Position numbers and translations under genes: made by a program. A model generated the notes under the pieces. That model saw nothing but the letters and a program-made list of their open reading frames with translations. It made no database searches and had not been told where the DNA came from. 64,000 nucleotides of DNA from Micrasema longulum (lineage: Eukaryota; Arthropoda; Insecta; Trichoptera; Brachycentridae). Location: contig JAGVSM010001264.1 in the NCBI GenBank assembly GCA_022494885.1, forward strand, positions 1-64,000, written 5' to 3'. This document shows positions 1 through 10,139 of the stretch, piece after piece. Every line of letters starts with the position of its first letter. Position 1 is the stretch's first letter.

Positions 1-310
1 GATGAATCTCACTCGCATAAATAAAGGTTTCAGCTCTTTCATTTCACAAACATCAACATATGAAAGAATTGAAGTAATATAGATGTTAAAATATGGGCAG
101 TATGGTGAATGTTACACAGTGTGTAATGTGGCCACTTAAACCAGCCAATGACAGGTTATGAGCCCTGTAGATGCCTAGACTTCTATATTGCCTTCTTTAA
201 AATGTTTTTCATCTCTGTTGTAATATGTTAATGTTAACAGCTTCCCAGGGAGTTGAATTCAGTCCTTGTCAACAATAACTTGGACAAACTCAAAATATTG
301 TTCCTATAAT
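1..310 (-). mobile_element. Foldback MITE family M1, copy 1
   Basis: This is a reverse-orientation copy of a repeat found about ten times in the window. Its recognisable blocks are the 'acagtgtgtaatgtggcc' segment near 116, 'gatgcctagacttct' near 170, and a terminal arm near 255-300 ending in 'ggacaaactcaaaatattg'. It has no coding capacity. The same blocks in the same order occur at 6.4, 17.0, 26.6, 30.8, 31.1 and 46.2 kb. The best copy (46.2 kb) has 35-bp terminal inverted repeats, so I read the family as a non-autonomous DNA element. Confidence 0.6.
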
Positions 311-1290
311 ATGTTTTAGATTTGACATAGGCTTCATACATAATATTTTTTCCGCTTTTGGAAAGTTTTGAAAAAAGATTAGATAATGTTGCTATTTTGC
401 TAATTACATAATAAATCAATTAATATGTCATTATGTCGTATCGTTTTAATAGTAAAAATATATAATACATACGATAACGGATACAGCACAGTTATTTGTT
501 ACAGAAAACTTCAGATTTGGAGAGAACAATCATCAGCACATCACAATTATAAATCACAAAATGATTTATACGTAAAAGTCACCTTTTCAAAATCCGATAA
601 AACACACATTAAAAAAATCACATGAATAGCGTCTTGGTTATCGCAATAATTGATAATAGTTTTGTATATTTTAAGTTCGCGAATGATTTTCAAAACAAGA
701 TTTTTTTTTAATTCGAAAGCAAAAAATTTTTGGCAATATTTAAGGACATAATTATTTTATTTTTATTTTTTAGTAATAAATAAGAGAGGAGTATTCACAA
801 ATAATAATATTTCACAAAGTCTTCTTTTAAATTATTTTATTTATATTTTAAATTATTTTATTTATATTATAAAAAACCCCATTAGGGTTTTATTTTATTA
901 AAATATTTGAAGCACCAACTTTGTGACGTTCCATTTTTAATGATAGTTTTTAGGTAAGATATAAAATCATTCGTTTATTTTTAAATCTTGACAAAGTAAC
1001 AGCCATGTAATGAAACCGGTCGATAAATAAATTTTGGGGTGTTTCTTATGGTCCGATGCGTCTTATCGTCCGTAAAATACGGTAATTGAAATGCATTTTA
1101 GGTGAAAAGAGCTCATTTTAAATAGTTTTAAACATTTTTTATATTACTTTAAATACGTATTTATTTATTTTATTTATATTATTTTTATATGCTTTGTAAA
1201 CCGCAGTTTTGTTAATTAAAATAGTAAAAAGTCATAAAAAAAAATGTTAGATAGATTTTTTAAAAATCATTACGATTTAATTTACAATAT
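311..1290. other. AT-rich intergenic DNA, nothing recognised
   Basis: The stretch holds long A and T runs and no ORF resembling a protein I know. A short inverted pair near 870-890 ('aaaaacccc' and 'ggggtttta'-like) resembles the 3' ends of some retroelements here, for example 'cctaacgggttttttaaaa' near 50462. It may be an old 3' tail, but I cannot support a boundary. Confidence 0.3.
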
Positions 1291-1297
1291 TTTTAGA

Positions 1298-1570
1298 ATG
1301 ACCAAGTGTTTGTTGAAATTGCTGGATTTCATCCCCTAAATTTATAGAAATAAATTTATTGCATCAGAGAGTGAAAACATTTTTGAGACGGGAATAGGGA
1401 AGACAATTCAGCCAGATGAATCTCACTCACATAAAAAAATATAAACGAATAAATAAATAAACAAAGGGAGAATGATGCACGTTACACAGTGTCTAAAGTG
1501 GCAATTTAAACCAGGTAATGACAGTTTATAAAACCTGTAAATGCCTCGACTTCTATGTTCCTTTTCCAAA
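1298..1570. mobile_element. Foldback MITE M1, rearranged copy 2
   Basis: M1 terminal-arm sequence ('accaagtgtttgttg', 1300-1400) is followed by blocks in the opposite orientation ('gatgaatctcactcacataa' at 1417 and 'acagtgtctaaagtggc' at 1487). The block order differs from copy 1, so this copy is internally rearranged or is two fragments. It has no coding capacity. Confidence 0.45.
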
Positions 1571-2255
1571 AAAATGTTTTTCCTTTTTGTTATTTAATAT
1601 TTTAAAATGACGTTTAGTTTTTAGATTTTTAAATCAAATTATTTATTTGGCATATTCACATTCATTATTTTTAAACAATTAACCAGTTGTACATAATTTA
1701 CTGCCTTATTTTATATTTTTAAAAGTTGAATAATAAGGTTATTTTTACGCCTTGACACTGGAACAGTCGTTTTCCGAAACCGATCTAAATATCAATTTAA
1801 ATAAAGTGATTTTACATTTAATGTTATTGCTTCGAATATTAATTTTAAATGAGTATGTTATAAAAACACATTTTTTAAAGGCGGTTAATTTTTTTTGGCG
1901 TCTTTTTCGGGATTGAAAATTAATGCATTTTTAATGTTACTTTTTTAAGTTGCACAAAAGTTAAACTCTGCAGTTTTGTTTATAACTGGCCCAACCGAAC
2001 GAGCCGACTTACCGCGCTCAACTGACAGTTAGAGCACATTGCCGTGAGCGAATAAAAATTACTTTTACTCTTAAAGAAATTGTTATTGATCCAGTTATAT
2101 CACATTTAGGTATACATATAAAGTGGTTTCGTGAGATTGTTCAAGATGCAATGCACCTTTCAAGACGTAGGGAAAACCTGTCCTAAATGATACTTCGAGG
2201 TAAAACAATTTTAAAGCCCCCTAAGATTAAAAAAAAAATTACAAAATTTAATTTT
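1571..2255. other. AT-rich DNA without recognised genes
   Basis: I see no protein similarity here. A slightly GC-richer patch at 1985-2045 ('ggcccaaccgaacgagccga' and following) matches nothing else in the window. Confidence 0.3.
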
Positions 2256-2259
2256 TAAA

Positions 2260-2805
2260 CAATATAAATGGGGGCTAGGCTTCGTATCATCCATGCGCTC
2301 TGTAGCAGCAAGACATGATGTAATCTAGCTCCTATCTGTTATCTGTTTTTGAATTAAATTATAATTTTAAACACGGAACTTGAATCCCATTATCCACAAT
2401 AATAGTGGCTGCTTCAATAGGTAAATGTTTTCAACTATTAAATACCTAAATTTAGTAAATGGGGTCTAGAATTCCAACCGTCCATGCGCTCAGTAGCTGC
2501 AAGACTTGTTGTTTTCTAACTTCTATTTTGATAAATTCGTTTTTTAAAATATCACTGAAACTCTTAACTTCATTGTCACATAAAATTATAAATAAAAAAT
2601 GCAAATAGGGGCTAGATTACTTAATATCAGAATTGTAATATATCATAATTGAAGACGAGGAACTAGAATCCCAATCGTCCATGCGCTCTGTAGCTGCAAG
2701 ACGTGCTGGGATATTTATTTATTGTACAGCGCCCTTGAGGTGATTTTCACAAAAATGGCGCTGGATAAATTATCCGAATACGTATATAAATATAATAACT
2801 TATTT
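2260..2805 (+). mobile_element. L2-like non-LTR retrotransposon, 3' untranslated end with tandem units
   Basis: A motif built around 'ccatgcgctctgtagctgcaa' variants is repeated three times (about 2290, 2490 and 2677). It is followed at about 2727 by 'cagcgcccttgaggtgattt' and 'aaaatggcgctggataaatt'. This GCGCC...GGCGC hairpin is the typical 3' end of L2-type elements, and the same end follows the L2 reading frame at 52.7 kb. No coding sequence remains in this copy. The repeat unit also occurs in the reverse-strand copies at 9.5 and 58.4 kb. Confidence 0.65.
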
Positions 2806-2807
2806 TA

Positions 2808-2947
2808 ATGTTTTTTTTTCACCACAACAGGCCAGGAGGCCCAATTACAGTTGTGAATTACATCGCAGAATACCCAGGCTTGAGAAAAATCACATTTGAT
2901 TTTTGTGTTCTTACCGGGAATCAAATCCGGAACCTTCCGTTTGCGTT
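2808..2947 (-). mobile_element. SINE-B copy 1, 5'-truncated
   Basis: On the reverse strand this matches the body of the tRNA-derived SINE-B seen whole at 40.4, 53.2 and 54.9 kb. It contains the degenerate B box (near 2917-2930), the 'cacaaaaatcaaatgtgatt' body and 'ggcctgttgtggtg' before the A-rich tail. The A-box half of the tRNA-like head is missing. Confidence 0.7.
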
Positions 2948-2959
2948 TTAATTACTTCA

Positions 2960-3075
2960 TCAATTTGGGTGTTTGCTGACGACACTAAGATTCTCAAACA
3001 GATTGACAGCCCTTCCGATTGCTCACTATTACAATCTGATTTACTGTCTTTTACCACCTGTGCCTCGATTATGAA
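2960..3075 (+). pseudogene. Reverse transcriptase fragment (FADD motif)
   Basis: One open frame reads VFADDTKILKQIDSPSDCS, which matches the catalytic FADD/YADD region of non-LTR reverse transcriptases and the helix after it. Only about 35 residues are recognisable. No fingers, thumb or endonuclease domain adjoins it. It directly follows SINE-B copy 1, so the frame is a chimera of SINE and RT sequence. It is a dead fragment, probably of a jockey- or RTE-like element. Confidence 0.6.
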
Positions 3076-4239
3076 CGCTATCTTCATTTGTATATATCGA
3101 GACGGTATACTTAACTTCTGTACTATCTGTATTTTACCTCGGTATGTTCTACCTACTTGTCATATCGACATCATATGATCGAAACCAGCCAATGGAATGA
3201 CCGCAAACATAAGACCGCGTTCCTTACTTTATTAACATTTTAAATAGTTCTCATTTTTATTTTTAATAGGCTTCTGTAGTAAAAAGTCCTTACTTTAAAG
3301 CGATTATAAACTCCAATAAATCTCGATTCAAGCAAACAATAATGCTCGCTTGAACATGAGTTTTGCTTGACTTTTGGAAATCACCTAGACGGTACACTTA
3401 ACGATTGTCTGTATGTATCTACCGATCTGTAACGACCGACTGCAAAGCCGGCTCCTATAACGTCTCGATACATACACTAGAAAAGATAGTAAAACAGATG
3501 GAAAAAATATAATAACTAAATTATTTTTTTAGAGTGGTAACTTTCTGGCGCATATAATCTGTGTCTGACGCCTAGATACTTTTATTTGTTAATAGGAGAG
3601 AACCTAGCGACATTGTTTCCACATCTAGGCGTTCGTTATATTAAAATGACAGTTATGTCGGAATTTAATTCGACTTCAAAACTTACTTATTTCTCTCTCA
3701 TATTTTTAATAGGCTTTTAAGAAAAAAAATTCCAACCTCAAAACGATTAAATTTTAATTAATCATAATTAAAAGAAAAATTGTTCGGTGGAACAAAATTT
3801 TTAACATTTTTAATGCGTAGATAAACGTATCGAGGGGTTCTAGACTCGTCGGTACAAAATGATGTACTTACATCAAAACTATTAGAAGCAAATATATTTG
3901 TGTTTCCATCGATTTTCCAGGGTTGCATTCGACTAAAATGCGTATATTGAAAAATTAGGAAAATTTTGTTTTTTGGTATATTAAAAGAGTTTGTATTTTA
4001 ACGTTTACAAACAATAGTTATTTTTAATAGGCTTTCAATTGATAATTTCCTTACGATTTCTTAATTTCTATGGTTCTAATGGTTTTTAGTAATGCTGAAA
4101 TAATTTTAACTGACATTCGATATATTTTTGAAAAATAGATTCTTACACAAAATGAACCACTGCTAGTTAGTAGACCAGAGTTTGACATTTGTAAAAAGAA
4201 TTCTGTATTTGAAATTTAAAAAAATAATAAAAAAATTAG
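3076..4239. other. Non-coding DNA with diverged short repeats
   Basis: There is no recognisable gene. The string 'tttttaataggctt' occurs three times (about 3262, 3703 and 4021), and 'gacggtatacttaac'/'gacggtacacttaac' occurs at about 3101 and 3389. This suggests old, diverged repeat units. I could not assign them to a family. Confidence 0.35.
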
Positions 4240-4243
4240 TATA

Positions 4244-5483
4244 TGAGGGTTTTTCAATTAGCGTGGGTAGATTTTGACAGCCCGTGGCGGCCATTTTGTT
4301 TTGATGACTTCTGTAAAATATTTTTCTTATTATTCAGTTACTTGTGCCAAATCACCATGGCAAGTTACACAATTGAACAGATCGTTCGAATGATAAAATT
4401 TCACTATCAAAATGAGTGTTCGTTAGAGCAAACGTTGCGCGCATTGCGCCCCTTTTACGGTAGACTTGGTGGCCCTTCACAGTCAACTCTTCAACGTTTG
4501 GCGGCCAAATTTGAGACATCGCCGTTGTCCGTGAAAGTGTACAGCAGAACCTGAGGCAGTCGATTCCTTGCCGCGAACAAGAACTCGGCCTTTCGCAGAT
4601 TTCAACTTTGCGAATATTGCGCTGAGACTTAGGCCTACACCCGTACAAGATCCAACTGATTCAGGAACTAAAAGTTCATGACCATAAACAACGCCGTTTG
4701 TTCGCTGACTGGGCTTCGATTCGTTTGGAAGACGACCCCAATTTTTACCGAAAAATTTTTTTTAGCGACGAGGCGCATTTTTGGATTAATGGCGGTGTTA
4801 ACAAGCAAAATAGCCGGACATAAGACGACACCAACCCACGCGAGGTTCACCAGGAGTTAATGCATCCTCGAAAAGGTTACCGTTTGGTGTGGATTTTGGG
4901 CCGGCGGCATCACTGGTCCGTACTTTTTTGAAAACGACGTTGGTGAGGCGGTCATCGTCAACGGCGAGCGCTACAGATCGACAATAACCAATTTCTTAGA
5001 GCCCAAATCGAACCACATAGACCTAATCAACATGTGGTTCTAGCAGGACGGCGCTACGTGCCACACAGCGGACGCCACGATTGACATTCTGCAAGAACGA
5101 TTTGAGGGTAAGGTTATCTCTCGCATGGGTGATCTGAATTGGCCACAAAGGTCATGTGATTTGACCCCGCTAGACTTTTCTTGTGGGGTTTCTTAAAGTC
5201 ACAGGTCTATGCAAATAAACCACAATCGATCGATGCCCTAACGGTGTACATAATACAGGCCATCGCTCACATTCAGCCGGATCTACGCGGAAGAGTCATT
5301 GAAAATTGGACCACTCTGATCCATGCCACCGTAAGAAGCCGAGGCGGGCATTTAAACGATATTGTATTTCACACTAAATGACACATATGGGCCTTAAAAA
5401 TAAAAATAAAATTTTGTTAATATCTCACACACAACTTGTTTTATTTTATTTCAACATCTATCCGCCCTTATTGAAAAAGCCTT
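4244..5483 (+). mobile_element. Mariner-type DNA transposon, DD41D class, defective
   Basis: The element is bounded by imperfect terminal inverted repeats: 'tgagggtttttcaattagcg' at 4244 and, read from the other end, 'aaggctttttcaataagggc' at 5483. TA dinucleotides flank both ends (4242-4243 and 5484-5485), the target site of Tc1/mariner elements. The length, about 1.24 kb, is normal for a single-gene mariner. It encodes one transposase, which is broken. The right end directly abuts the foldback element starting near 5487. Confidence 0.8.
4357..5381 (+). pseudogene. DD41D mariner-family transposase pseudogene
   Basis: The relic starts MASYTIEQIVRMIKFHY (ATG at 4357, context CACCATGG) and ends GGHLNDIVFHTK at 5381. 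That is about 341 codons, the family's normal length. The N-terminal third has the paired helix-turn-helix DNA-binding segment. The catalytic triad is visible: Asp in FFSDEAHFW (4767-4769), Asp in QDGATCHTA (5047-5049) and Asp in LTPLDF (5173-5175). The last two are 41 residues apart, which places it in the DD41D (rosa/visitor-type) group. It is inactive, with several frameshifts (one after 4551, one at 5176), an in-frame stop just before QDGATC and another near 4820. The product would be a nuclear cut-and-paste transposase acting on the TIRs. Confidence 0.85.
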
Positions 5484-5486
5484 TAG

Positions 5487-5650
5487 TTTTATTCCAGTTT
5501 TGTTTATATTTTATACCAGTGACCGGGTTTCGTCATGATCAACATCGTCAGACTGCTTACACTTGTATATAACATAGAAATTTGTTTAGTCTCCCATCAG
5601 TCTGACGATGTCGGTCACGGGTAAAAATTATAAATAAAAGTGGAATAAAT
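5487..5650. repeat. Foldback element with hammerhead-like core (copy 1)
   Basis: An imperfect inverted repeat: 'ttttattccagttttgttta' from 5487 mirrors 'taaataaaagtggaataaa' near 5630-5649, and 'accagtgaccgg' (5514) mirrors 'cggtcacgggt' (5612). On the reverse strand, 5556 to 5516 reads CAGT-CTGACGA-(stem)-CGAAAC-CCGGTC-ACTGG, the order of motifs in a type I hammerhead ribozyme. A cleaner copy lies at 41.5 kb. Confidence 0.55.
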
Positions 5651-5839
5651 CTATCCACGTATTTTAATTATTATAATAATATATTGTATTATCAGCGCTA
5701 TGATTTTTAAAAATTTTGTATTTCTGGGTGCGAATCTCGGCACCTTACCAAATCTCAAAACACCAAACATCTGAGTTTTGAAAGTAAGTGCTTGAGGAGA
5801 ATATAAGGAATAAGGTGTTTCGATTTTATAGCTAACATT
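5651..5839. other. AT-rich spacer, nothing recognised
   Basis: It lies between the foldback element and an RTE-like relic. A weak reverse-strand ORF here has no recognisable similarity. Confidence 0.3.
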
Positions 5840-6170
5840 GAAGTTCGAGAACGGACGCAGCAGCCTCCTAGAATGAGTGTCTCGATAATGCGGTGGTGGA
5901 CCTGGCTTAGACAAGTGCTGCGCATGCCTCAGGAGAACCTAAATCCAAGTTGCCTCTTCTTTAAACCTGCGGGTTCACGCCGTCGTGGAAGGTAGTCGAT
6001 GACGATCTTTCGACATTATTCGGCGGAAGTAAGGGGCGCTGGATTGACGTGGGAAGAGGCGAGAGTGCTAACTGGCGATAGGATCTCCTGGAGGCAACTG
6101 GTGATGTCCACATGCTCAGCTTAGGAGTGGATGTGGAAAAGAAGAAAAGCATATTTCTCAATTAACTCGC
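5840..6170 (+). pseudogene. Non-LTR retrotransposon C-terminus (RTE-like, family 2)
   Basis: The forward frame from about 5850 reads MSVSIMRWWTWLRQVLRMPQ, then PAGSRRRGR, then LTWEEARVLTGDRISWRQLV. This is the layout of the post-RT C-terminus of insect RTE/endonuclease-type elements: R..RW.WLGHVLRMP...G.RRRGRP...W...LG.TW.EA...A.DR..WR..V. One frameshift or stop lies after SRRRGR near 5990. About 100 residues survive. The RT and endonuclease domains are absent, as expected for a 5'-truncated insertion. It differs from the RTE-like family at 6.8, 18.5 and 35 kb. Confidence 0.7.
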
Positions 6171-6430
6171 GTGTGACGTCAGAGGTTCTCTTCCGCTTAT
6201 TCTCGATCAGTTCTTCTCATTGGTCCATTGACAGCAAGCAAACCGGAAATTTCCTATAACTCTTTTATCATCGGTTGATTCATATGAACTATTGACGTCG
6301 TTTAAAGTAGATCATTATTATTATTTTTTTAGTACATTTTCAGGAAACTTTGCTTTGAAATTTAGTGCTTGAATTTTTACCGCGCTCAAGAAAACATTTA
6401 TTGTGTCCAATTTCGCGTAGGGCTGAAGCT
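6171..6430. other. Non-coding spacer
   Basis: No gene is visible. A moderately GC-rich patch at 6165-6260 contains 'gtgtgacgtcagaggttctc' and 'cattggtccattg', strings reminiscent of promoter boxes. There is too little context to call a promoter. Confidence 0.25.
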
Positions 6431-6434
6431 CGTC

Positions 6435-6735
6435 GAATGTTTTGAGTATGACCAAATGTTTGTAGACTGGCTGAATTTTCTCTCTATTTAATTACATATA
6501 AAATTGTTGCAACAGAAAGGGAAAACATTTTTGAGGCGCTTTTACTTCACAAAGGTCAACGGATCGAGGAGTTTAGGAAATGTGGATGATTTAACAGAGG
6601 CAGAATGGTAAATGTTACTCAGAGTACAAAGTGGCCACTTAAACCAGCCAATAACAGGTAATAAGCCCTGTAAATGCCCAGACTCCTATATTCCATTCTC
6701 AAAAATGATTAGACTGGCTGAGAATCGTGATGAAT
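6435..6735. mobile_element. Foldback MITE M1, copy 3
   Basis: It opens with the M1 terminal arm 'gagtatgaccaaatgtttgt' (6444). The internal block then appears in reverse orientation ('aaagtggccacttaaaccag' near 6638, 'gtaaatgcccagactcctat' near 6670), and it ends near 6725 with the opposite arm ('agactggctga'). Both arms in opposite orientation support a TIR-bounded foldback element. Confidence 0.6.
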
Positions 6736-6789
6736 TCGGAATGATGGTCGCCAACCTCTGGTAGGAGCGGCAAAAAAATGAGAAAAGGA

Positions 6790-7495
6790 AAAGCGATTTG
6801 CTTATGAATGTTGATAAATCGAAAGTGATGGTTTTTGAAAGGGATGAAAATATAACTAAATGTGAGATCAGCGTGAACGGAGATATTCTGAATCAGGTTG
6901 AAGAATTTGTGTACCTGGGAAGTATGTTTACTAGGGATGGAGAGGGGGTGAGTGCCGAGAACAGGGTAATCGGTGCACTGAAATCTACTTTGGCAAACAA
7001 ATGTTTATCGCAGGAGGCAAAACTAGCAGTTCACAACAGAGTTCTAGTGCCAACTCGTATGTATGGGAGCGAAGTATGGAATTGAAAAAATGATGATGAA
7101 AGTAGGTTGAATGCTGTCGAAATGCGATCCCTCAGGCGAATGTGTGGTAAAACGATGTATGATAGGTGCACAAATGTTAAAATCCGTGAAGTGAGTAAGG
7201 CTGAGACATGCATTATCGACAGAATCAAGGAAGGGGTGCTGCGTCGGCTCGGACATGTAGAGCGAATGGACGGCGAAAGAACGGCTAAAAGGATCCACGA
7301 CGCGAATGTTGATGGATGCAGAAAACGAGGAAGACCGAGAAAGACATGGCACGATCAAATCCATCGAATACTTGAAGATGGACATGTCAAAAGTAGGAAT
7401 AATCGGCGTGCGTACATGAGAAGATGTATGAATGTAGAGGAAGCGAGGTCTGTATGAGAAATATAGTTTGTATGTAATAATATGTATAGTGTATA
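6790..7495 (+). pseudogene. RTE-like non-LTR retrotransposon, C-terminal part of ORF2 (copy R1)
   Basis: The frame from about 6798 reads NVDKSKVMVFERDEN, then VEEFVYLGSMFTRDG, KCLSQEAKLAVHN, MRSLRRMCGKTMYDR, LGHVERMDGERTAKR, GRPRKTWHDQI and RRCMNVEEARSV. This is the thumb and post-RT C-terminal segment of an RTE-like reverse transcriptase, homologous to copies at 15.2, 18.5, 22.3, 34.6 and 37.7 kb. One in-frame TGA (7084-7086) replaces the conserved Trp before KN.DESRLN. About eight residues after FTRDG are deleted relative to the 18.5 kb copy. The 5' end is truncated and the FADD catalytic core is gone, so it is not functional. Confidence 0.85.
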
Positions 7496-8190
7496 AAATA
7501 CAATTGCTCTACTGTCATAATACAGCATATATTCGGAGTACGTTTGTATGATGAAAAGTCAGACCGCGTTTCCTATTAAATTGTCGAACAGCCAGTTCGA
7601 CATCAACCATTTGTCGAATGTATTTTCGGCAGTTTATTTATAGCAAGGTGCGACGCTTTCGTTTTCACGCAAACAGGTTTGACTCCCAGTTCAGGCGAAA
7701 TTCTTTATAACCGCTACAGTTTAAACGACGTGGTACCTATTACGAAATCGGCCCAGAATGGAGAAATTTTGCTATTAATTTTAGAAGGCATATAATAAAA
7801 ACAAAATTAATTACAATTTTTATCTAGTTCGATTTGATTGGTTTAAAATTGGCCGATCACAACTTCTGATATGATATTCAAATGAGGTATCATTTTAAGA
7901 AAACCGAGTGGTAGCTCCGTTGCAGATCGCGGACTCACAAATATGATGACGAGTCCCATTTTCCGACTAGTTGCAAGTGTGTAAGAATACTGTTAGTTGA
8001 ATTCACTGCGCACTTCAAAAAATATTTTTTTTAAAAACCGTTTTTAATATTGTTGATTCCCTTTCGTGCAACTGCAGATTTCCTAATCAATCGTTTGTGG
8101 TTTTGTCCCTTTCCCCCTCTCTACGATTACCGAACGGAGCTTCTCGCTACTATCCGTGGCCTCGTCATAGGTGCTACCGAATAAACAGAT
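7496..8190. other. Intergenic DNA, no gene recognised
   Basis: The sequence includes 'caggtttgactcccagttca' (about 7673-7692), which vaguely resembles a Pol III B box; no A box or second copy was found. The segment 8090-8170 is GC-richer. I see no protein similarity. Confidence 0.3.
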
Positions 8191-8289
8191 CAGTAGCTCA
8201 ATCACAAATAACTATCGATGGCTGAAAAACATGCTAAGCATTTGAGCGATCACAATGAACAATAATGAACATGTTTAAGTTATGGCAGT

Positions 8290-8500
8290 CATAAAAAATT
8301 CTTTGATTATTGAAAAATATTAACGAGCACATGAAAATAACATTGTTATATGTATAAACTTATATGTATTTATTTAATATGTAATATATTTTCCTTACAA
8401 ACTTTGTATACTTTGTGGAAATCTGTTATTAGTTCCTATTATACACTATATCTGTTTGTTTACTATAAATATGAATGTAGAACTATTGATTTTCCAATAT
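8290..8500 (+). mobile_element. Non-LTR retrotransposon 3' end inserted in element H
   Basis: The block 'tctttgattattgaaaaata' through 'gaactattgattttccaa' is matched in reverse orientation at 36.06-36.28 kb, where it also ends in an AAAAT-type tail. It carries no protein. It is the 3' UTR of a 5'-truncated non-LTR element whose tail became the array that follows. Copies 2-4 of element H read straight from 'gcagtcataa' to 'gtcaacgcg', which defines the insertion point. Confidence 0.7.
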
Positions 8501-8898
8501 AATAAAATAAAATAAAATAAAATAAAATAAAATAAAATAAAATAAAATAAAATAAAATAAAATAAAATAATAAAATAAAAATAAAATAAAATAAAAAATA
8601 AAATAAAATAAAATAAAATAAAAATAAAAATAAAATAAAATAAAATAAAATAAAATAAAATAAAATAAAATAAAATAAAAATAAAATAAAATAAAATAAA
8701 ATAAAATAAAATAAAAATAAAATAAAAAATAAAAATAAAATAAAATAAAATAAAATAAAATAAAATAAAATAAAATAAAATAAAATAAAATAAAATAAAA
8801 TAAAATAAAATAAAATAAAATAAAATAACGTAAAATAAAATAAAATAAAATAAAATAAAATAAAATAAAATAAAATAAAATAAAATAAAATAAAATAC
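8501..8898 (+). repeat. (AAAAT)n pentanucleotide array, about 400 bp
   Basis: Near-pure AAAAT/ATAAA repeats, with phase slips (extra A at about 8580, 8610 and 8720) and single substitutions ('aacgt' near 8828). It begins at the tail of the retroelement 3' end and stops at the right insertion junction. The three overlapping reverse-strand reading frames made of Phe-Ile-Leu-Tyr are artefacts of this array. Confidence 0.95.
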
Positions 8899-9398
8899 AA
8901 TAAAACAAGTCACCGCGTGTGTAATCCCTAAGTCAACGCTTGTGTCGGTTTGTTTTTTTTCCTCCTTGTTAATAAATACAGTTCACGGGCGAAAATTCGG
9001 CGTTTACTATAAAAAATAATACAATATATTGCATTTGCAAAAAAATAAGGAGTTTCTAATACAAAAAAGTGACAATGAAATTACATTTACTATGGCGGCT
9101 GCTTTTCTTAACGTTTGGTTTGCCAACCGCCGGCTATATGCAATAAATAGCATGATAAATAGTAAATAAATAAGTACAAATAGCAGTTTTGGAATATTTT
9201 CCATATTTACACCGGTGAAATTCAAATATGTGATTGCGCAGCTGGATTATACGACGCGAAACGTAAATGTTTTGACATTTAATATTAGGTGTTTACGGAT
9301 GTTGCATTGTGATCGCGAATACGATAAACAACCATGGTGAGAAATTGTTATCACGTCGCTTATTCGTACGTCGATAGTTATTTCTGATTGAGCTACTG

Positions 9399-9470
9399 GT
9401 GGATTCCAAAAATAATTTCAAAGCTTTTAAAAAAAATGCAATTATTTCGGAAAATCATGTCCAATCAATT
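9399..9470. other. Short spacer between element H and L2
   Basis: Nothing is recognised. Confidence 0.3.
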
Positions 9471-9474
9471 TAAT

Positions 9475-9690
9475 CCAAGTGTTATTCATTTTAACACCAT
9501 CTTTGTGGAAATCACCTTACGGGCGCTGTACAATAAATAAATATCCCATCACGTCTTGCAGCAACAGAGCGCAGGACGGTTAGGATTCTAGTTCCTTGTT
9601 TCCAATTAAGACCTCTTTCAATTAAAACAGATATGAGCTTAATTACAGCACGTCTTGCAGCTACAAAGAGCATTTTGATATTTTTAATTC
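9475..9690 (-). mobile_element. L2-like 3' end, reverse strand
   Basis: Reverse-strand 3' terminal sequence: the GCGCC half-hairpin near 9510-9525, then 'acgtcttgcagcaacagagc' (9551) and a second partial unit near 9647 ('cacgtcttgcagctacaaag'). The order mirrors the L2 3' end at 2.3-2.8 kb. It has no coding sequence. Confidence 0.6.
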
Positions 9691-10139
9691 ATCATAAATT
9701 AAAAAAAAATATCTGGACAACACGCTTGTTATTATACAAATCAATGCAATGTCTTGCGCCAGTCTCCTACAATAGTCTCCTCCCTTAAATAAAGTCCAAA
9801 CTTGTACACTTCTCCTGAAAATGGCCTACGTTTTAAATTTAAATTTAATTTAATTTATTTCTAATACAAACCGATGTACAGGTTAAATGAATGTAAATAA
9901 AAACTATAAAAAATGTATTCATAGGAGCGCCTGCCATCCAATAATATGTATTTACTAAATTATACCGCAATAAAGCAACGACGGTTGAAACCAGTGATTC
10001 CCAAAGTGGTCTATATCGACCCCCAGGGGTCTATGACAACATGCTAGGGGTCTACGTCAACGAAAAAAAAAATTGAGGGTCCATAAAATGAAAATAGGGT
10101 CCACGATAGTGGATTTCAACATACACTGATAGTACCTAT

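Larger units (their letters stand above)
8191..9398. mobile_element. hAT-like TIR element H, copy 1 (with internal retroelement insertion)
   Basis: It is bounded by inverted repeats: 'cagtagctcaatcacaaata' at 8191 and its near-exact complement ending at 9398 ('tatttctgattgagctactg'). Three more copies lie at 39.9, 43.6 and 47.1 kb. The body contains 'gcgatcacaatgaacaa', 'acgcgtgtgtaat' and 'aacgtaaatgttttgacat'. No transposase is encoded, so it is non-autonomous. This copy is longer than the others because about 615 bp (8290-8905) is inserted. I could not find a matching 8-bp flank, so hAT membership rests on the CAG-type ends only. Confidence 0.7.

Noticed and set aside
8446..8913. Three overlapping 141-155 codon reverse-strand ORFs rich in Phe, Ile, Leu and Tyr
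   Set aside because: They are translations of the (AAAAT)n array in all three frames and have no independent coding signal.
8183..9406. 8-bp target duplication around element H copy 1
   Set aside because: aaacagat on the left and gtggattc on the right do not match, so I did not claim a duplication, and hAT membership stays tentative.
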